From the NCBI RefSeq assembly GCF_021129305.1, contig NZ_JAJOMB010000009.1, positions 1 through 64,000 on the forward strand: a DNA stretch of 64,000 nt, in the 5' to 3' direction. The notes beneath the pieces are model-generated. The model searched no databases. It had not been told where the DNA came from and was given only the letters and a program-made list of their open reading frames with translations. The position numbers and the translations under genes were made by a program. Each line of letters opens with the position of its first letter. Within the stretch, counting starts at the first letter, position 1. Shown one piece after another: positions 42,889-52,742 of the stretch. This stretch comes from Kineosporia babensis (GTDB taxonomy: Bacteria; Actinomycetota; Actinomycetes; Actinomycetales; Kineosporiaceae).

Positions 42889-44022
42889 TCAGGCCAGCGC
42901 GGAGCCTTCCCGGCGGGGCGCAGGTGGCTGAACCCGGTCGGTCCGGCGCCGGCGCACCCGCAACTGGGAAGAGCGCTTGTTCTCGTACATGCCCATGTCG
43001 GCCTCGCGCATCAGGGCCTCGGGGTCGGCGGCGGGCTCGGCGCTCCACGACATGCCGGCGCTGACTCCCACCGAAACCACGACTGCACAGTCGCCGGAGG
43101 GAATCTCCAGCGGCACGTTCAGGCAGTCCTGGAGCTGATCGGCCAGCGAAGAAGCAGCCTCGGCCGAGGGCATCTGCGGGACCACGACCACGAACTCGTC
43201 GCCGCCCATCCGGGCCAGCACACCCTCGCCGGGCACCGCCTCGGCGAAGCGTTCCGCGACCTTGACCAGCAGGGCATCACCGGCGCCGTGCCCGTGCTCG
43301 TCGTTGATCGCTTTGAAACCGTCGAGGTCCAGGTAGATCACGGCCAGACCGGGGGAGCGGCCGACCGGACCGGCCAGGACACCGCCGAGTCCGCCCCGGC
43401 TGAGCGTGCCGGTGAGAGCGTCGTGGGTGGCGGCGTGGTGGAGTTCGGCATCGCGACGAGACTGAGCTTCGGCCAGCTCATTACGCAGGGCCACGGCCAC
43501 CCGGGCCCGGCCGACTCCACGCACGATCAGCACGCAGCCCATCAGCGCCAGCAGCACGGTGAGGTGCACGTTGGTGGCGGACGAGAAGGCACTCGGCACC
43601 TGGCCGGTGGCGACGAACCAGCTCATCGTCGCCGCCCCGGCCAGCGTCATGAACACGCCGAGGCCGGCGGTCCGCCAGGAGCTGTCCCGCTCGGTGAGCT
43701 CCAGCGCGGCGATGCCCATCACCAGCGGGAACATCGCGGGCAGATGGGTGGTGGCGGTCGCTCCCCAGATCACCAGGCCGACCAGGAACAGGTACAGAGT
43801 GAGGCTCTGGCCGCTGCGCGAGCGCGCCGCGATGGCGGCCTGGACCGGTGCCGCGTAGAGCACCAGAAGCAGGCTCCAGGTCGTCATCGTCACCGTGAAG
43901 GAGGCCCGCGGTTGCCCCAGCCAGCCAAGGACGAACCAGGTCACCGCGACCAGCAGCACCTCGATCAGGAGAACGACCGTGGCATGCAGCAGCGGTCGCC
44001 CCGCGGCCCGTTCCGGTTCCAT
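42889..44022 (-). CDS. Membrane diguanylate cyclase (GGDEF)
   Basis: 377 residues from ATG 44022. About seven hydrophobic helices fill residues 10-180, forming a membrane sensor without known name. The GGDEF domain spans about residues 195-355, with the active motif GGDEF intact at residues 273-277. No RxxD inhibitory site is apparent at the usual place five residues before it (the sequence there is VLARM). It should make c-di-GMP. The C-terminal tail is basic and Pro-rich. Confidence 0.9.
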   Translation of the reverse strand: MEPERAAGRPLLHATVVLLIEVLLVAVTWFVLGWLGQPRASFTVTMTTWSLLLVLYAAPVQAAIAARSRSGQSLTLYLFLVGLVIWGATATTHLPAMFPLVMGIAALELTERDSSWRTAGLGVFMTLAGAATMSWFVATGQVPSAFSSATNVHLTVLLALMGCVLIVRGVGRARVAVALRNELAEAQSRRDAELHHAATHDALTGTLSRGGLGGVLAGPVGRSPGLAVIYLDLDGFKAINDEHGHGAGDALLVKVAERFAEAVPGEGVLARMGGDEFVVVVPQMPSAEAASSLADQLQDCLNVPLEIPSGDCAVVVSVGVSAGMSWSAEPAADPEALMREADMGMYENKRSSQLRVRRRRTDRVQPPAPRREGSALA

Positions 44023-44251
44023 CCCAGCCTTCCTGACAACGTGAGCACTTGCGTCTTCACGTAGAGTCGGCGCTGGAGCCGGGGACCTGAGCGCATTCAC
44101 CCGGTTGCCATCCCCCGAACGGGCTAATCCCCGCTGCGGACAGTGAGTTTCGGTGGGTGGTGGCGACCAGAGAAAATGATGGACGTCGGCGCGCGGTTCG
44201 GCCGGAAAGGCACCTTCGGGATGTCGACGGGCAGTGAACCCCGAGAGCACG

Positions 44252-44295
44252 TACGGCGCTGCCTTGAAGACCCTGGTCTTCAAGGCAGCGCCGTA
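44252..44295 (-). terminator. Long hairpin terminator after the tetratricopeptide-like gene
   Basis: 21-base perfect arms (44252-44272 and 44275-44295) with a 2-base loop, starting 7 bases beyond the stop of the minus-strand gene at 44303. Like the one after metK it is an unusually long perfect stem. Confidence 0.85.
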
Positions 44296-44302
44296 AACGC
44301 GA

Positions 44303-44626
44303 CTACTCCACGCCGAAGCCGTCGGCGATCCGGTGGTACTGGGCCGCCTCGATGTCGGCCTTGCGCCGGGCGCAGGTGCGGGCCAGCGTGCGGTAGGCCC
44401 AGCCGTTGCTCGGGCTCTGCTCGATCAGCCGGCGCAGCACCCGCTCGGCGTTGTTCAGCTGGGCGGAGTTGAAGTAGGCCCGGGCCAGCAGCTCGAGGAA
44501 CGAATCGGGTAGGGCCGGAAGCTTTTCCAGCGGGGCGGCGATCTGGGCGGCCTCGATCGGCATGCTCATCTCAAGCATGCTCTGGGCGCGCAGGTAGAGG
44601 TCGTGCGACCTCTCGTCGATGGTCAT
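44303..44626 (-). CDS. Small tetratricopeptide-like helical protein
   Basis: 107 residues from ATG 44626 (a GTG 15 bases upstream is possible). Three helical pairs in TPR style are visible: HDLYLRAQSMLEMSMPIEAAQ, SFLELLARAYFNSAQLNNAERVLR (written in part) and GWAYRTLARTCARRKADIEAAQYH. TPR proteins mediate protein contacts; the partner is unknown. It lies 50 bases after a lipoprotein gene on the same strand and is followed by a strong terminator. Confidence 0.75.
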   Translation of the reverse strand: MTIDERSHDLYLRAQSMLEMSMPIEAAQIAAPLEKLPALPDSFLELLARAYFNSAQLNNAERVLRRLIEQSPSNGWAYRTLARTCARRKADIEAAQYHRIADGFGVE

Positions 44627-44676
44627 CTCGGGCTCGCTCACGGCCTGCACAACCAAGTCCGGGAGCGGGACATTCC

Positions 44677-45450
44677 TCACCACTTGCCGGCGGCGAGGTC
44701 CTCCATCGACAGGACGTTCTTGGGCGGCTGGATCTTCAGCTTCTGGTTGAAGTCGGTGAGGACCACGCTGGCGCCCGGGCCGGTGTAGGCCACCAGCTCG
44801 CCGGAGCCGTCGGCGGCTACGTAGGCCACCCCCTTGGCCTTGGCCCGCTTGATCCCGATGGTCTCGCGGCCCTGGAAGGTCTTGCCCTCGACCTGCTGCA
44901 GGTTGCTCTGCGAGCTGTGGACGCCGACGATGTCCTCCAGCAGGGCGTCGATCTCCAGGATGTCGAACATCGCGTCCAGGTCCTTGTCGCTGCCCTTCTC
45001 GTAGGACAGCCAGCGGCCCTGCATCGCGTCCAGGAAGCCCTGGTCGCCCTCGGCCATCTCCACCAGGTCCTTCTTGCTGAACTGCATGTAGCCGGTCTTG
45101 CCCACCCCGATGATCTTCATCGTGCCGGTCTCTTTGTCGTGCACCGTGCCCTTGATCCGGCCCTTGCGGCTGATCTGCAGCTGGTAGGTGAACTTTTCGC
45201 CGCCGTCGACATAGGTGGCCTTGGCCTTGACCGTCTTGGTCTTGGCGGTGGTGTCCTCGGCCAGCTGCAGGATCTCGGCCGGCTCCATGTCCGCGTAGGG
45301 CGCCTTCTCGCCGGCCACCGCGTCGTCCTTGATCTGCGCCGGCGGGCTGTCCCCGCCGGCCGGCTCGTCCTCGAGCAGGCTGCAACCGGTGAGAACGACG
45401 GCCGCCGCAAGCGCGACGGCCAGGGATCTGACAGGCAGGGCGGTAGACAT
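44677..45450 (-). CDS. LppX/LprG-like or LolA-fold lipoprotein
   Basis: 257 residues. The signal ends with the lipobox LTGC, with Cys 23 as the lipidation site. The mature part (residues 60-255) has the half-barrel pattern of LppX/LprG-type proteins: TTAKTKTVKAKATYVDGGE, then YMQFSKKDL, GRWLSY and the ending with VVLTDFN and LKIQPP. Such proteins carry lipids or glycolipids at the cell surface, but the fold is also used by sensors. The 3' neighbour is the TPR-like gene. Confidence 0.8.
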   Translation of the reverse strand: MSTALPVRSLAVALAAAVVLTGCSLLEDEPAGGDSPPAQIKDDAVAGEKAPYADMEPAEILQLAEDTTAKTKTVKAKATYVDGGEKFTYQLQISRKGRIKGTVHDKETGTMKIIGVGKTGYMQFSKKDLVEMAEGDQGFLDAMQGRWLSYEKGSDKDLDAMFDILEIDALLEDIVGVHSSQSNLQQVEGKTFQGRETIGIKRAKAKGVAYVAADGSGELVAYTGPGASVVLTDFNQKLKIQPPKNVLSMEDLAAGKW

Positions 45451-45862
45451 GGCGACTTCCGTTCGCAGAGTCGGTTGCTCCAGGTGCGGGCTCCTGAGCT
45501 TAAAGTTCTCTGTGGGGAATCCGCCGACTTTTTGGCAAATCTGTCATTTGTCTGCTTCTCAGCCATCGCTCAGGATCAGCCGGCCCGACCAGAGCGACCC
45601 CCGGCAGCGGGCGCCCAAGGTCTGCGCGGTATCGGGGCAACAAAGTTTGTCGGGAGCAAACATTGTTGCCCCGATCTGCTTTCGCGCACTGGGGCCGGGG
45701 CCCACTACCGGCCGTGACCGGCTGGCCCGAACGGATTAGACCTTCTGGCGGGCCTCATATCCGCGCGGTGAGTGCCGAACGAAGCACACGGTCTGCTTCG
45801 CCGTGCTGTCGCGGTGGCGGACCGGCGTCAGCACCACTGGTTTCGGCGGAAGAAGCGACCAC
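45451..45862. other. Divergent promoter region with large inverted repeat
   Basis: About 410 bases between the lipoprotein gene and the GGDEF-EAL gene. The only marked element is the 45631-45675 inverted repeat, listed separately. No gene is recognised. Confidence 0.5.
45631..45675. repeat. Inverted repeat with 19-base arms in divergent promoter region
   Basis: Arms 45631-45649 and 45657-45675 are complementary except for one base pair; the loop is 7 bases. The arm ends with AACAAAGTTTG, which is AT-richer than the surroundings. It may be a terminator-like hairpin or an operator. It is 188 bases before the GGDEF-EAL start. Confidence 0.6.
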
Positions 45863-48181
45863 ATGGCTCAGGCAACGGGATCGCTGCTGGCGCGCACCCG
45901 CGTCCTCTGGTCTCGTTCGGCCTTTTCGGTGACCCTGTGGCTGGCCCTGAGCATCGTCGGTCTCGTGGTCGGGCTTTCGCTGACTCTGGTCTCGTGGTCG
46001 CAGGCCGCCTCCAGCGCCCGTTTCGCCGTGCTCGCTGCCGCCACCGCCGTGCTGGTGGCGCGGGTGGCGCGTAGCGAGCCGGGCGTGGTGAAGGTGTGGG
46101 CCTGGTTCACCCGCGCAGGGATGGTCTCCACTCTGGCGGCCGGTGCCGACCTGGTGGTCCGACTGGTCACCGGCACGGGAGAGCTTGGCCCGTACGTGTT
46201 CTCGGTGGGTGTGCTGGTGGCCTGCCTGATGCTGCACCAGGGCATGACGCTGTGGAACCGCAGCCGGACCAGCACCGCCGACCCGAGCGATCTGCTGAAC
46301 GGGCTGGGCGCCACCCTGGCCGTGGCCGCCTTCGGCAACCTGGCGCTGATCGCGCAGCACGGCGAGAACTGGCCCGGATCCTGGCTTTCGGCTCAGCTGC
46401 ACCTGCTCGGCCTGGGCGCGATCTTCGTGCTGACCGGTACCGCGGTGACGGTGTCGCTGCTGAACCCGGGCGCCCGCGACGTCCGGATCCGGCTGGGGCT
46501 CGGGGCGATGCTGCTGGCTCTGGCCGGCACCCTGCTCTCGCCCTCGACCGGCCTGCTCCCCGAGAGCGTGACCACGTCGGTCCTGACCGCCGGACGGTTC
46601 TCGTTCAGCCTCGGCTGGATGCTGCTGATCGTCACGCTGGCCGGCTGCGCGCTGATCCCGGAGCGGCAGGCCGTGGCCAAACCGGCCACCACCAAGGAGA
46701 TCAGCCACGGCGCGCTGCTGGTGATGACGGGCGGCCTGGCGGTGCTGCTGCTGGCCACCCGCCTGGACCCGGAACTCACCACCGCCGCGGTGGTGCTCGG
46801 CGCCCTGGCCATCCTGATCGCCGGCACCCGCTCGCTGCACCTGATCCGGGACCTGACCGACCTGGCGATCCGCAAGCAGGAGGCGCTCACCGACGACCTG
46901 ACCGGCCTGGCCAACCGCCGCGCCTTCACCCGGGCGCTGGCCGGTAGGCCGGCCGGGCGGTCCCGGGCCATGCTGATCATCGACCTGAACGACTTCAAGA
47001 TCATCAACGACCGGCACGGGCACGCCGTGGGTGATCAGGTGCTGGCGTTCACGGCCGAATGCCTGCGCCGGGGCACACCTCCCGGAGGGATGACCGCGCG
47101 GCTCGGCGGCGACGAGTTCGCCGTGCTGCTACCGGGGACCAGCAGTGCCGATGCCCTGGCGGTGGCCTGGCGGCTGGCCGAATCGGTGGAGCGCTCGGAC
47201 TTCGACTTCTCGGTCGGGCTGAGCATCGGGGTGGCCTCGGGCGATCAGACGTTCGGGGTGGGCCCGAGCATCGACGACGACGAGCTGCTGCGCCGGGCCG
47301 ACGCCGCCATGTACGTGGCCAAGACCTCCCGGGTCCAGGTCAGCCTGTACGACCAGGACCTGGACCGGCGCCGGCGCGAGCACAACCAGCTCACCCTGGA
47401 TCTGATTGCGGCCTTCGAGAACGCCGAGGCCGACGGTGGGCTGCCCTTCGAGGTGTACTACCAGCCGCAGGTCTCGATGCGCACCGGCCGGGTGGCCGGG
47501 GTGGAGGCACTGGTGCGCTGGCAGCATCCCGAGCGCGGCCTACTGCCCCCGAGCGACTTCCTGGACCTCCTCGAGCGCAACGGCCGGATGGGTGAGCTCA
47601 CCGAGTTCGTGGTCTGGAGCGCCCTGCGGGACACCGCCACCTGGGAACGCACCGGCCTGGCGCCGCTGCGGGTCTCGGTAAACCTCTCGCCGGTCTGCCT
47701 GACCGACCCGGCCTTCCCGGTGATGCTGCAGCAGATCGTCGGCGCGGGCATCGACCCCTCGGTGATCACCTTCGAGGTCACCGAGACCACGCTGATGAAG
47801 GACCCGGAACGCTCGATGCAGATGTGCGGGCTGATCGTGGAGGCCGGGTTCGGCCTGAGTATCGACGACTACGGCACCGGCTACTCCTCGCTGGCCTACC
47901 TCAGCGACCTGCCGGCCACCGAGCTGAAGATCGACCGGGCCTTCGTCTCCCGGATCCAGCACGACACCCGGGTGCGGGCCATCGTCTCCGGCACCGTGGA
48001 CCTGGCCCATCAGCTGGGCCTGCGGATCGTGGCGGAGGGCGCCGAGCAGTCCGGGACGCTGGGCCTGCTGCGCGAGCTGGGGTGCGACGAGGTGCAGGGC
48101 TATGTGTACAGCCCACCGTTGCCGGCGGTGCAGCTGTACGCCTGGGTGATGAACCAGGAGACGGTCTTCAACTCGCGCTAG
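45863..48181 (+). CDS. Membrane GGDEF-EAL bifunctional c-di-GMP enzyme
   Basis: 772 residues from ATG 45863. Residues 15-320 contain about nine hydrophobic helices. The GGDEF domain has an intact GGDEF at 415-419 (ARLGGDEFAVLLPG). The EAL domain has GVEALVRW with Glu 548, and IDDYGTGYSS with Asp 668 and 667; ELKIDRAFV and the final Glu-x-x-x-Q in AEGAEQSGT are present. Both synthesis and hydrolysis of c-di-GMP could therefore work. It is probably cotranscribed with the hybrid kinase, whose gene starts 9 bases downstream. Confidence 0.93.
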   Translation: MAQATGSLLARTRVLWSRSAFSVTLWLALSIVGLVVGLSLTLVSWSQAASSARFAVLAAATAVLVARVARSEPGVVKVWAWFTRAGMVSTLAAGADLVVRLVTGTGELGPYVFSVGVLVACLMLHQGMTLWNRSRTSTADPSDLLNGLGATLAVAAFGNLALIAQHGENWPGSWLSAQLHLLGLGAIFVLTGTAVTVSLLNPGARDVRIRLGLGAMLLALAGTLLSPSTGLLPESVTTSVLTAGRFSFSLGWMLLIVTLAGCALIPERQAVAKPATTKEISHGALLVMTGGLAVLLLATRLDPELTTAAVVLGALAILIAGTRSLHLIRDLTDLAIRKQEALTDDLTGLANRRAFTRALAGRPAGRSRAMLIIDLNDFKIINDRHGHAVGDQVLAFTAECLRRGTPPGGMTARLGGDEFAVLLPGTSSADALAVAWRLAESVERSDFDFSVGLSIGVASGDQTFGVGPSIDDDELLRRADAAMYVAKTSRVQVSLYDQDLDRRRREHNQLTLDLIAAFENAEADGGLPFEVYYQPQVSMRTGRVAGVEALVRWQHPERGLLPPSDFLDLLERNGRMGELTEFVVWSALRDTATWERTGLAPLRVSVNLSPVCLTDPAFPVMLQQIVGAGIDPSVITFEVTETTLMKDPERSMQMCGLIVEAGFGLSIDDYGTGYSSLAYLSDLPATELKIDRAFVSRIQHDTRVRAIVSGTVDLAHQLGLRIVAEGAEQSGTLGLLRELGCDEVQGYVYSPPLPAVQLYAWVMNQETVFNSR

Positions 48182-48190
48182 CCCGGGTGA

Positions 48191-51100
48191 GTGACCCCCT
48201 TCAGGGCGGCTGGCCGGGCGGTCGATGCCTTCACCGTGAGCTCGGTGCGGGGTAGGCGGCGGATCAGTGCTCCGGCGGTCGGGTTGCTGCTGATCGTGCT
48301 GCTGGTGGGCCTGACCGTGACCGGGGCACTGGTGCGCACGGTCTGGGGCTGGCAGGAGCAGACCGCGCAGGACGAACTGGAGCAGCGGACCCAGATCGCG
48401 CGGTGGTCGGTGGTGAACGCGACCCAGCGCTACGTCTCCACCGCGCAGCAGGTGGCGGCCGCGGTGGGCGCCCGCCCGGGGATCGACCGGCAGGAGCTGG
48501 ACCGGATCGTCGCCCCGCTGTTCTCCGAGAGCCTGGCCGGGGCAGCCGGGATCACGCTGGCGGCCTCGGCCACCGATGCCGAACTGGCCGAGACCCAGGC
48601 GCTGTGGCGTAAGCGCGGAATGACCGAGCTGACCCTGGACCCGGCCTCCGGGGTGCAGGAACACGTGTTCGGCATGGTCGGCATCTCACTGGACGGGCAC
48701 CCGGGGGTGATCGGCCGCGACCTGATGCCCGAGCCCCAGCTGCGCGAGGCGCTGGAGACCGCCCGGCTGACCAACGAGACCACCGTCTCCGACCAGTACG
48801 TGCTGCTGAAGGACCGGAACCTGCCCAAGGACCGGCAGCAGCTGTCGCTGACCATCGTGACGCCGGTGCCGGACCCGGACAACGACCAGCCGACCGAGTG
48901 GATCCTGCTCGGCATGCGGGTGCAGGACCTGGCCCGCGAGGTGATCCCGCCGGCCGTGCAGGGCCAGGCCAACGTGACGATCAGCAGCACCAGTTCGGGT
49001 AAGCCGACGGCCGAGCTGGCCCAGGTGCCGACCGGCGAGAAATGGTCCGGGGCGCCGGTGCAGGAGGCCGAGCTCAGCGTGGGCCAGCAGCGGTGGGTCC
49101 TGACCGCGCACGGTACGCAGGCGTTGTCCGACGCGGTGAGCAGTCCGCTGGCGGGCTCGCTCGGCGCCTCCGGCCTGGTGATCACCGGGCTGGTGCTGCT
49201 GCTGATCTACGGCCTGTTCGCGGCCCGGCGGCACGCGCTGGACGCAGCCGAGGCGGCGGTGGAACGCCGGCGCAAGGCCGAGAGCAACTCCCAGCGGGAC
49301 GCCGCACTGCTCTCCGCAGTGCTGGACAGCATCGCGGACGGGGTGGGGGTGGTCGACCGTAAGGGGGCCTTCCTGCTGCACAACCGGGCGGCCAAGGCGA
49401 TGCTCGGGGTGGCCGAGGACGTGGACCGGCCGGGCGACTGGCAGGAGCATTACGGGATCTACCGCACCGACGGGATCACCCCGTTCCCCACGGCCGAGCT
49501 GCCCCTGGTCCGGGCGCTCGCCGGCGAGACCACCGACCTGGTGGATCTGGTGATCCGCAACCCCGATCGTCCGCAGGGTCTGATGATCAGTGTCAGCGGA
49601 CGTCCGCTGGACGCCACGGATTCGGGGGTGCCCGGGGGAGGGGCGGTGGCCGTCTTCCACGACGTCACCGAGCGGCGGCGGCTGGAGGCGAAGGTCCGGT
49701 CCGAGCACGAGCGCTACGAACGCCTGCTGAAGCTGCTCAGCGACCTGGGTGAGGGCGTGCTGGTCACCAACGGGTACGGCATCGACTACGCCAACGAGGC
49801 CTACGCCGGGCTGGTCGGGTACCAGGTGTCCGAGCTGCTGGAACTGCCCTCCACCGCGGCCCTCGCCGGCGACGAGGAGGCACTGGAGGTCTTCACCGAG
49901 GTGCGCCACCAGGTCGGCGTGGACGGCCGGTTCGGCAGCCACGTCACCCAGTTGCGGCACAAACAGGGGCATCTCGTGCCGGTCGAGGCCGCGGCCCTGT
50001 ACGTGCGCGACGACGACACGATCTTCGGCGTCTCGCAACGGGTCTACGTGGTGCGTGACCTGACCGAGCGGCGGCGCTGGGAGATCGACCTGGCCGAACG
50101 GGCCGAGCAGCTGCAGGAGGCGAACCGGCGGCTGCAACTGGCGCAGGAGGCGGCCGAGGCCGCGTCCGCGGCGAAGTCGCAGTTCCTGCAGTCGATGAGC
50201 CACGAGATCCGGACTCCGCTGAACGGCGTGCTGGGGTTCACCACGCTGCTGGCCCAGACCCCGAACCATCCGGAGGCCGCGCAGTGGGCGCGCTGGGCCG
50301 ACACCTCCGGGCGGGTGCTGCTCGACCTGGTGAACAACGGCCTGGACCTGGCCAAGATCGAGGCCGGCGGGGTGGACCTGGAGGAGGTCGAGTTCGACCT
50401 GCGCGAGCTGGCCGAGGAGTCGCTGCTGCCCTCCCGGATGAGCGCCCGCGAGGTGGGCCTGGAACTGCGGCTGGAGGTGAGCCCGGCGCTGACCTCGATC
50501 CGCCGGGGCGACCCGACCCGGGTCCGGCAGGTGATGACCAACCTGATCGCCAACGCCACCAAGTTCACCCCCACCGGCTCGGTGACCCTGAAGCTGGACG
50601 AGTCCGGCGAGGACGTCCGGCTGCAGGTGATCGACACCGGGATCGGGATGACCCGGGAGCAGCAGGACCGGTTGTTCCAGCCGTTCCAGCAGGCCAGCGC
50701 CGACACCACCCGGCGCTACGGCGGCACCGGCCTGGGCCTGTTCATCACCCGCGGGCTGGTCGAGGCGATGACCGGCAGCATCTCGGTGACCTCCGAACCC
50801 GGCCAGGGCAGCACCTTCGCGGTGATCCTGCCGCTGCCGGCGGTACGCCGCAGCCACGAGCGCAGGATTCCCCGGCAGGCCGAGGCCGACCGCGGCCGCC
50901 CGTCGGTGGAAGCTGAGGCGCTGCGCGTTCTGGTGGCCGAGGACAACCCGACCAACCAGCTGGTGGCCCGGGCCATGCTGCAGGCCCGGGGGATGGCCGT
51001 GGACGTGGTCGAGGACGGTGAGCAGGCGGTCGCCGCCGCCCTTTCCAGCCATTACGACGCAATCTTCATGGACTGCCAGATGCCGAACGTGGACGGTTTC

Positions 51101-51304
51101 GAGGCCACCCGCCGGATCCGCGCCGCCGAAGCGGCCGAAAAGGGTGATCCGGTAAAGATCATCGCGATGACGGCCAATGCGTTCGACGAGGACCGGCGTG
51201 CCTGCCTGGACGCCGGAATGGATGATTTCCTGCCCAAACCCTGGAAAGCGGCTCAGCTCACCGAGGTTCTGGAACGGCTGGTGGCCGATCGCGTGGGTTC
51301 CTGA
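48191..51304 (+). CDS. PAS hybrid sensor histidine kinase/response regulator
   Basis: 1037 residues. A first helix at about 30-52 and a second at about 320-345 enclose an extracytoplasmic sensor domain of CHASE type. Two PAS domains follow (from about 375 and 515). The kinase core has His 671 in [14 protein letters not shown]-box NLIANATKF and G-boxes DTGIGM and [10 protein letters not shown] receiver domain begins near 915 with phospho-acceptor Asp 961 in [11 protein letters not shown] and Lys in FLPKPWK. The phosphorelay partner is not seen. Operonic coupling to a c-di-GMP enzyme suggests the two share a signal. GTG 48191 start. Confidence 0.92.
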   Translation: MTPFRAAGRAVDAFTVSSVRGRRRISAPAVGLLLIVLLVGLTVTGALVRTVWGWQEQTAQDELEQRTQIARWSVVNATQRYVSTAQQVAAAVGARPGIDRQELDRIVAPLFSESLAGAAGITLAASATDAELAETQALWRKRGMTELTLDPASGVQEHVFGMVGISLDGHPGVIGRDLMPEPQLREALETARLTNETTVSDQYVLLKDRNLPKDRQQLSLTIVTPVPDPDNDQPTEWILLGMRVQDLAREVIPPAVQGQANVTISSTSSGKPTAELAQVPTGEKWSGAPVQEAELSVGQQRWVLTAHGTQALSDAVSSPLAGSLGASGLVITGLVLLLIYGLFAARRHALDAAEAAVERRRKAESNSQRDAALLSAVLDSIADGVGVVDRKGAFLLHNRAAKAMLGVAEDVDRPGDWQEHYGIYRTDGITPFPTAELPLVRALAGETTDLVDLVIRNPDRPQGLMISVSGRPLDATDSGVPGGGAVAVFHDVTERRRLEAKVRSEHERYERLLKLLSDLGEGVLVTNGYGIDYANEAYAGLVGYQVSELLELPSTAALAGDEEALEVFTEVRHQVGVDGRFGSHVTQLRHKQGHLVPVEAAALYVRDDDTIFGVSQRVYVVRDLTERRRWEIDLAERAEQLQEANRRLQLAQEAAEAASAAKSQFLQSMSHEIRTPLNGVLGFTTLLAQTPNHPEAAQWARWADTSGRVLLDLVNNGLDLAKIEAGGVDLEEVEFDLRELAEESLLPSRMSAREVGLELRLEVSPALTSIRRGDPTRVRQVMTNLIANATKFTPTGSVTLKLDESGEDVRLQVIDTGIGMTREQQDRLFQPFQQASADTTRRYGGTGLGLFITRGLVEAMTGSISVTSEPGQGSTFAVILPLPAVRRSHERRIPRQAEADRGRPSVEAEALRVLVAEDNPTNQLVARAMLQARGMAVDVVEDGEQAVAAALSSHYDAIFMDCQMPNVDGFEATRRIRAAEAAEKGDPVKIIAMTANAFDEDRRACLDAGMDDFLPKPWKAAQLTEVLERLVADRVGS

Positions 51305-51493
51305 AGGCCGTGTGAAGCGCCCGTTTTCGTGCATTCGTGAAATGCCGGGTTGCCCTTGGGCCAGTTAAATCCCTGTAACACTTGGGCGTTTCTGTGACGG
51401 GCGCGACGGGATTGAACGGTCTTTTCAAACTTGTTCTGCGGATCGCAGGCAGCATTGCCCGGATGAGGCGGCCGCGGCTGGCAAGGTGTTCCG

Positions 51494-52690
51494 GTGATTT
51501 ACGATGATCGGCCGACCAAGACCGATTTCCGTCCGGCCGAAGAATGGCGGCCGACCCCCAAGACGTTGCGCCTGAGACTACGCGAATGGGGCGTCTGGAC
51601 CGGAAGACATCGCACCCCGATCATCACTGTGCTGCTGGTGACGGCGCTGGCCGTTGTGGTCGTTCTCGGCGCGGTGCGCAGCGCCCGGATCCCGGCCGGC
51701 CCGGGCCTGCACCCGGCTGCCCTGCCGACCGCGATGTCCGAGCCGCCCCGGAAACCGGCCAAGGCGAAGGCCGCGCGGCTCGGGGTCTTCGCCGGCACCG
51801 ATCACCAGGGCGCTCGCCGGTTCGAGAAGTGGGCCGGGCACAAGCTCACCTACGTCACCGACTTCGGCCCGCGCCAGACCTGGTCCGACATCGCCGACCC
51901 GGTGCAGCTGCTGGCCGAGTGGGAGGACAGCGACTACACCCTGGTCTACGCCGTGCCGATGCTGCCCAGCACGCTGAACCCGGACAACGGGATGAAGCTG
52001 AAGAATCGCCTGATGCGCCAGGGCGGGCGCGGCGAGTACAACGAGCACTTCGTCGAGCTGGCCGAGAACCTGGTGGCCGGCGGCCAGAGCACGGCGATCC
52101 TGCGGGTGGGCTGGGAGTTCAACCTGCGCTCGTGGGCCTGGGGCACCGACGACGAGAAGCTCTTCATCCGGTACTACCGCGAGATCGTGGACGCGATGCG
52201 CTCGGTCCCGGGGCAGAAGTTCGAATTCGACTGGAACCCCAACAACGGTTTCAACCCGAACCCGGGGGAGAAGTACTACCCCGGTGACAATTACGTGGAC
52301 TACGTGGGCATCGACGTCTACGACCTGCACAGCGGGGTGTACCCGTACCCGAAGAAGTGCAGCGCCGCGTGCCGGGAAGAACGCCAGACCCGGGCCTGGA
52401 CCGAGGCGATCTACGGCGGTCCGCACGGCCTGGCCTTCTGGACCGATTTCGCCGCCCAGCGCGACAAGCCGGTGTCCCTGCCGGAATGGGGCCTGTGGGA
52501 CCGCTTCGACGACACCGGCGGCGGTGACAACCCGAAGTTCGTCGAGTACATGCACGACTACATCAGCCGTCCGCAGAACAACGTCGCCTACGCCAACTAC
52601 TTCAATCTGAACTCCGAGCAGGGCAGGCACAGCCTCACCAAGTCCTTCCCGGCCGGCGGAAAGACCTTCCGTAAGCTGTTCGGGTCCTGA
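51494..52690 (+). CDS. Membrane-anchored GH26-like glycoside hydrolase
   Basis: 398 residues from GTG 51494. One helix at about residues 42-62 (PIITVLLVTALAVVVVLGAV) anchors a catalytic domain outside. The domain has AILRVGWEFN with Glu 208, equivalent to the acid/base of GH26 beta-mannanases, and KPVSLPEWGLW with Glu 331, equivalent to the nucleophile. YVGIDVYDLHSG lies between them. This suggests action on a mannan-like or related polysaccharide; the substrate could be the organism's own matrix or a plant polymer. It has its own promoter gap of 190 bases after the kinase gene. Confidence 0.8.
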   Translation: MIYDDRPTKTDFRPAEEWRPTPKTLRLRLREWGVWTGRHRTPIITVLLVTALAVVVVLGAVRSARIPAGPGLHPAALPTAMSEPPRKPAKAKAARLGVFAGTDHQGARRFEKWAGHKLTYVTDFGPRQTWSDIADPVQLLAEWEDSDYTLVYAVPMLPSTLNPDNGMKLKNRLMRQGGRGEYNEHFVELAENLVAGGQSTAILRVGWEFNLRSWAWGTDDEKLFIRYYREIVDAMRSVPGQKFEFDWNPNNGFNPNPGEKYYPGDNYVDYVGIDVYDLHSGVYPYPKKCSAACREERQTRAWTEAIYGGPHGLAFWTDFAAQRDKPVSLPEWGLWDRFDDTGGGDNPKFVEYMHDYISRPQNNVAYANYFNLNSEQGRHSLTKSFPAGGKTFRKLFGS

Positions 52691-52742
52691 GCCCGGCGGC
52701 CGCGCAGTATCCTGTTTGACCTTCTCGTCCAAGGGGGTCGCG

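Noticed and set aside
44627-45385. Upstream extension of the tetratricopeptide-like gene
   Set aside because: It runs through the lipoprotein gene in another frame and translates to Gly/Arg/Gln-rich sequence; only the last 107 codons look real.
48686-51334. 882-codon frame antisense to the hybrid kinase
   Set aside because: Composition is His/Gln/Gly/Arg-rich with no domain, while the plus strand carries complete kinase motifs.
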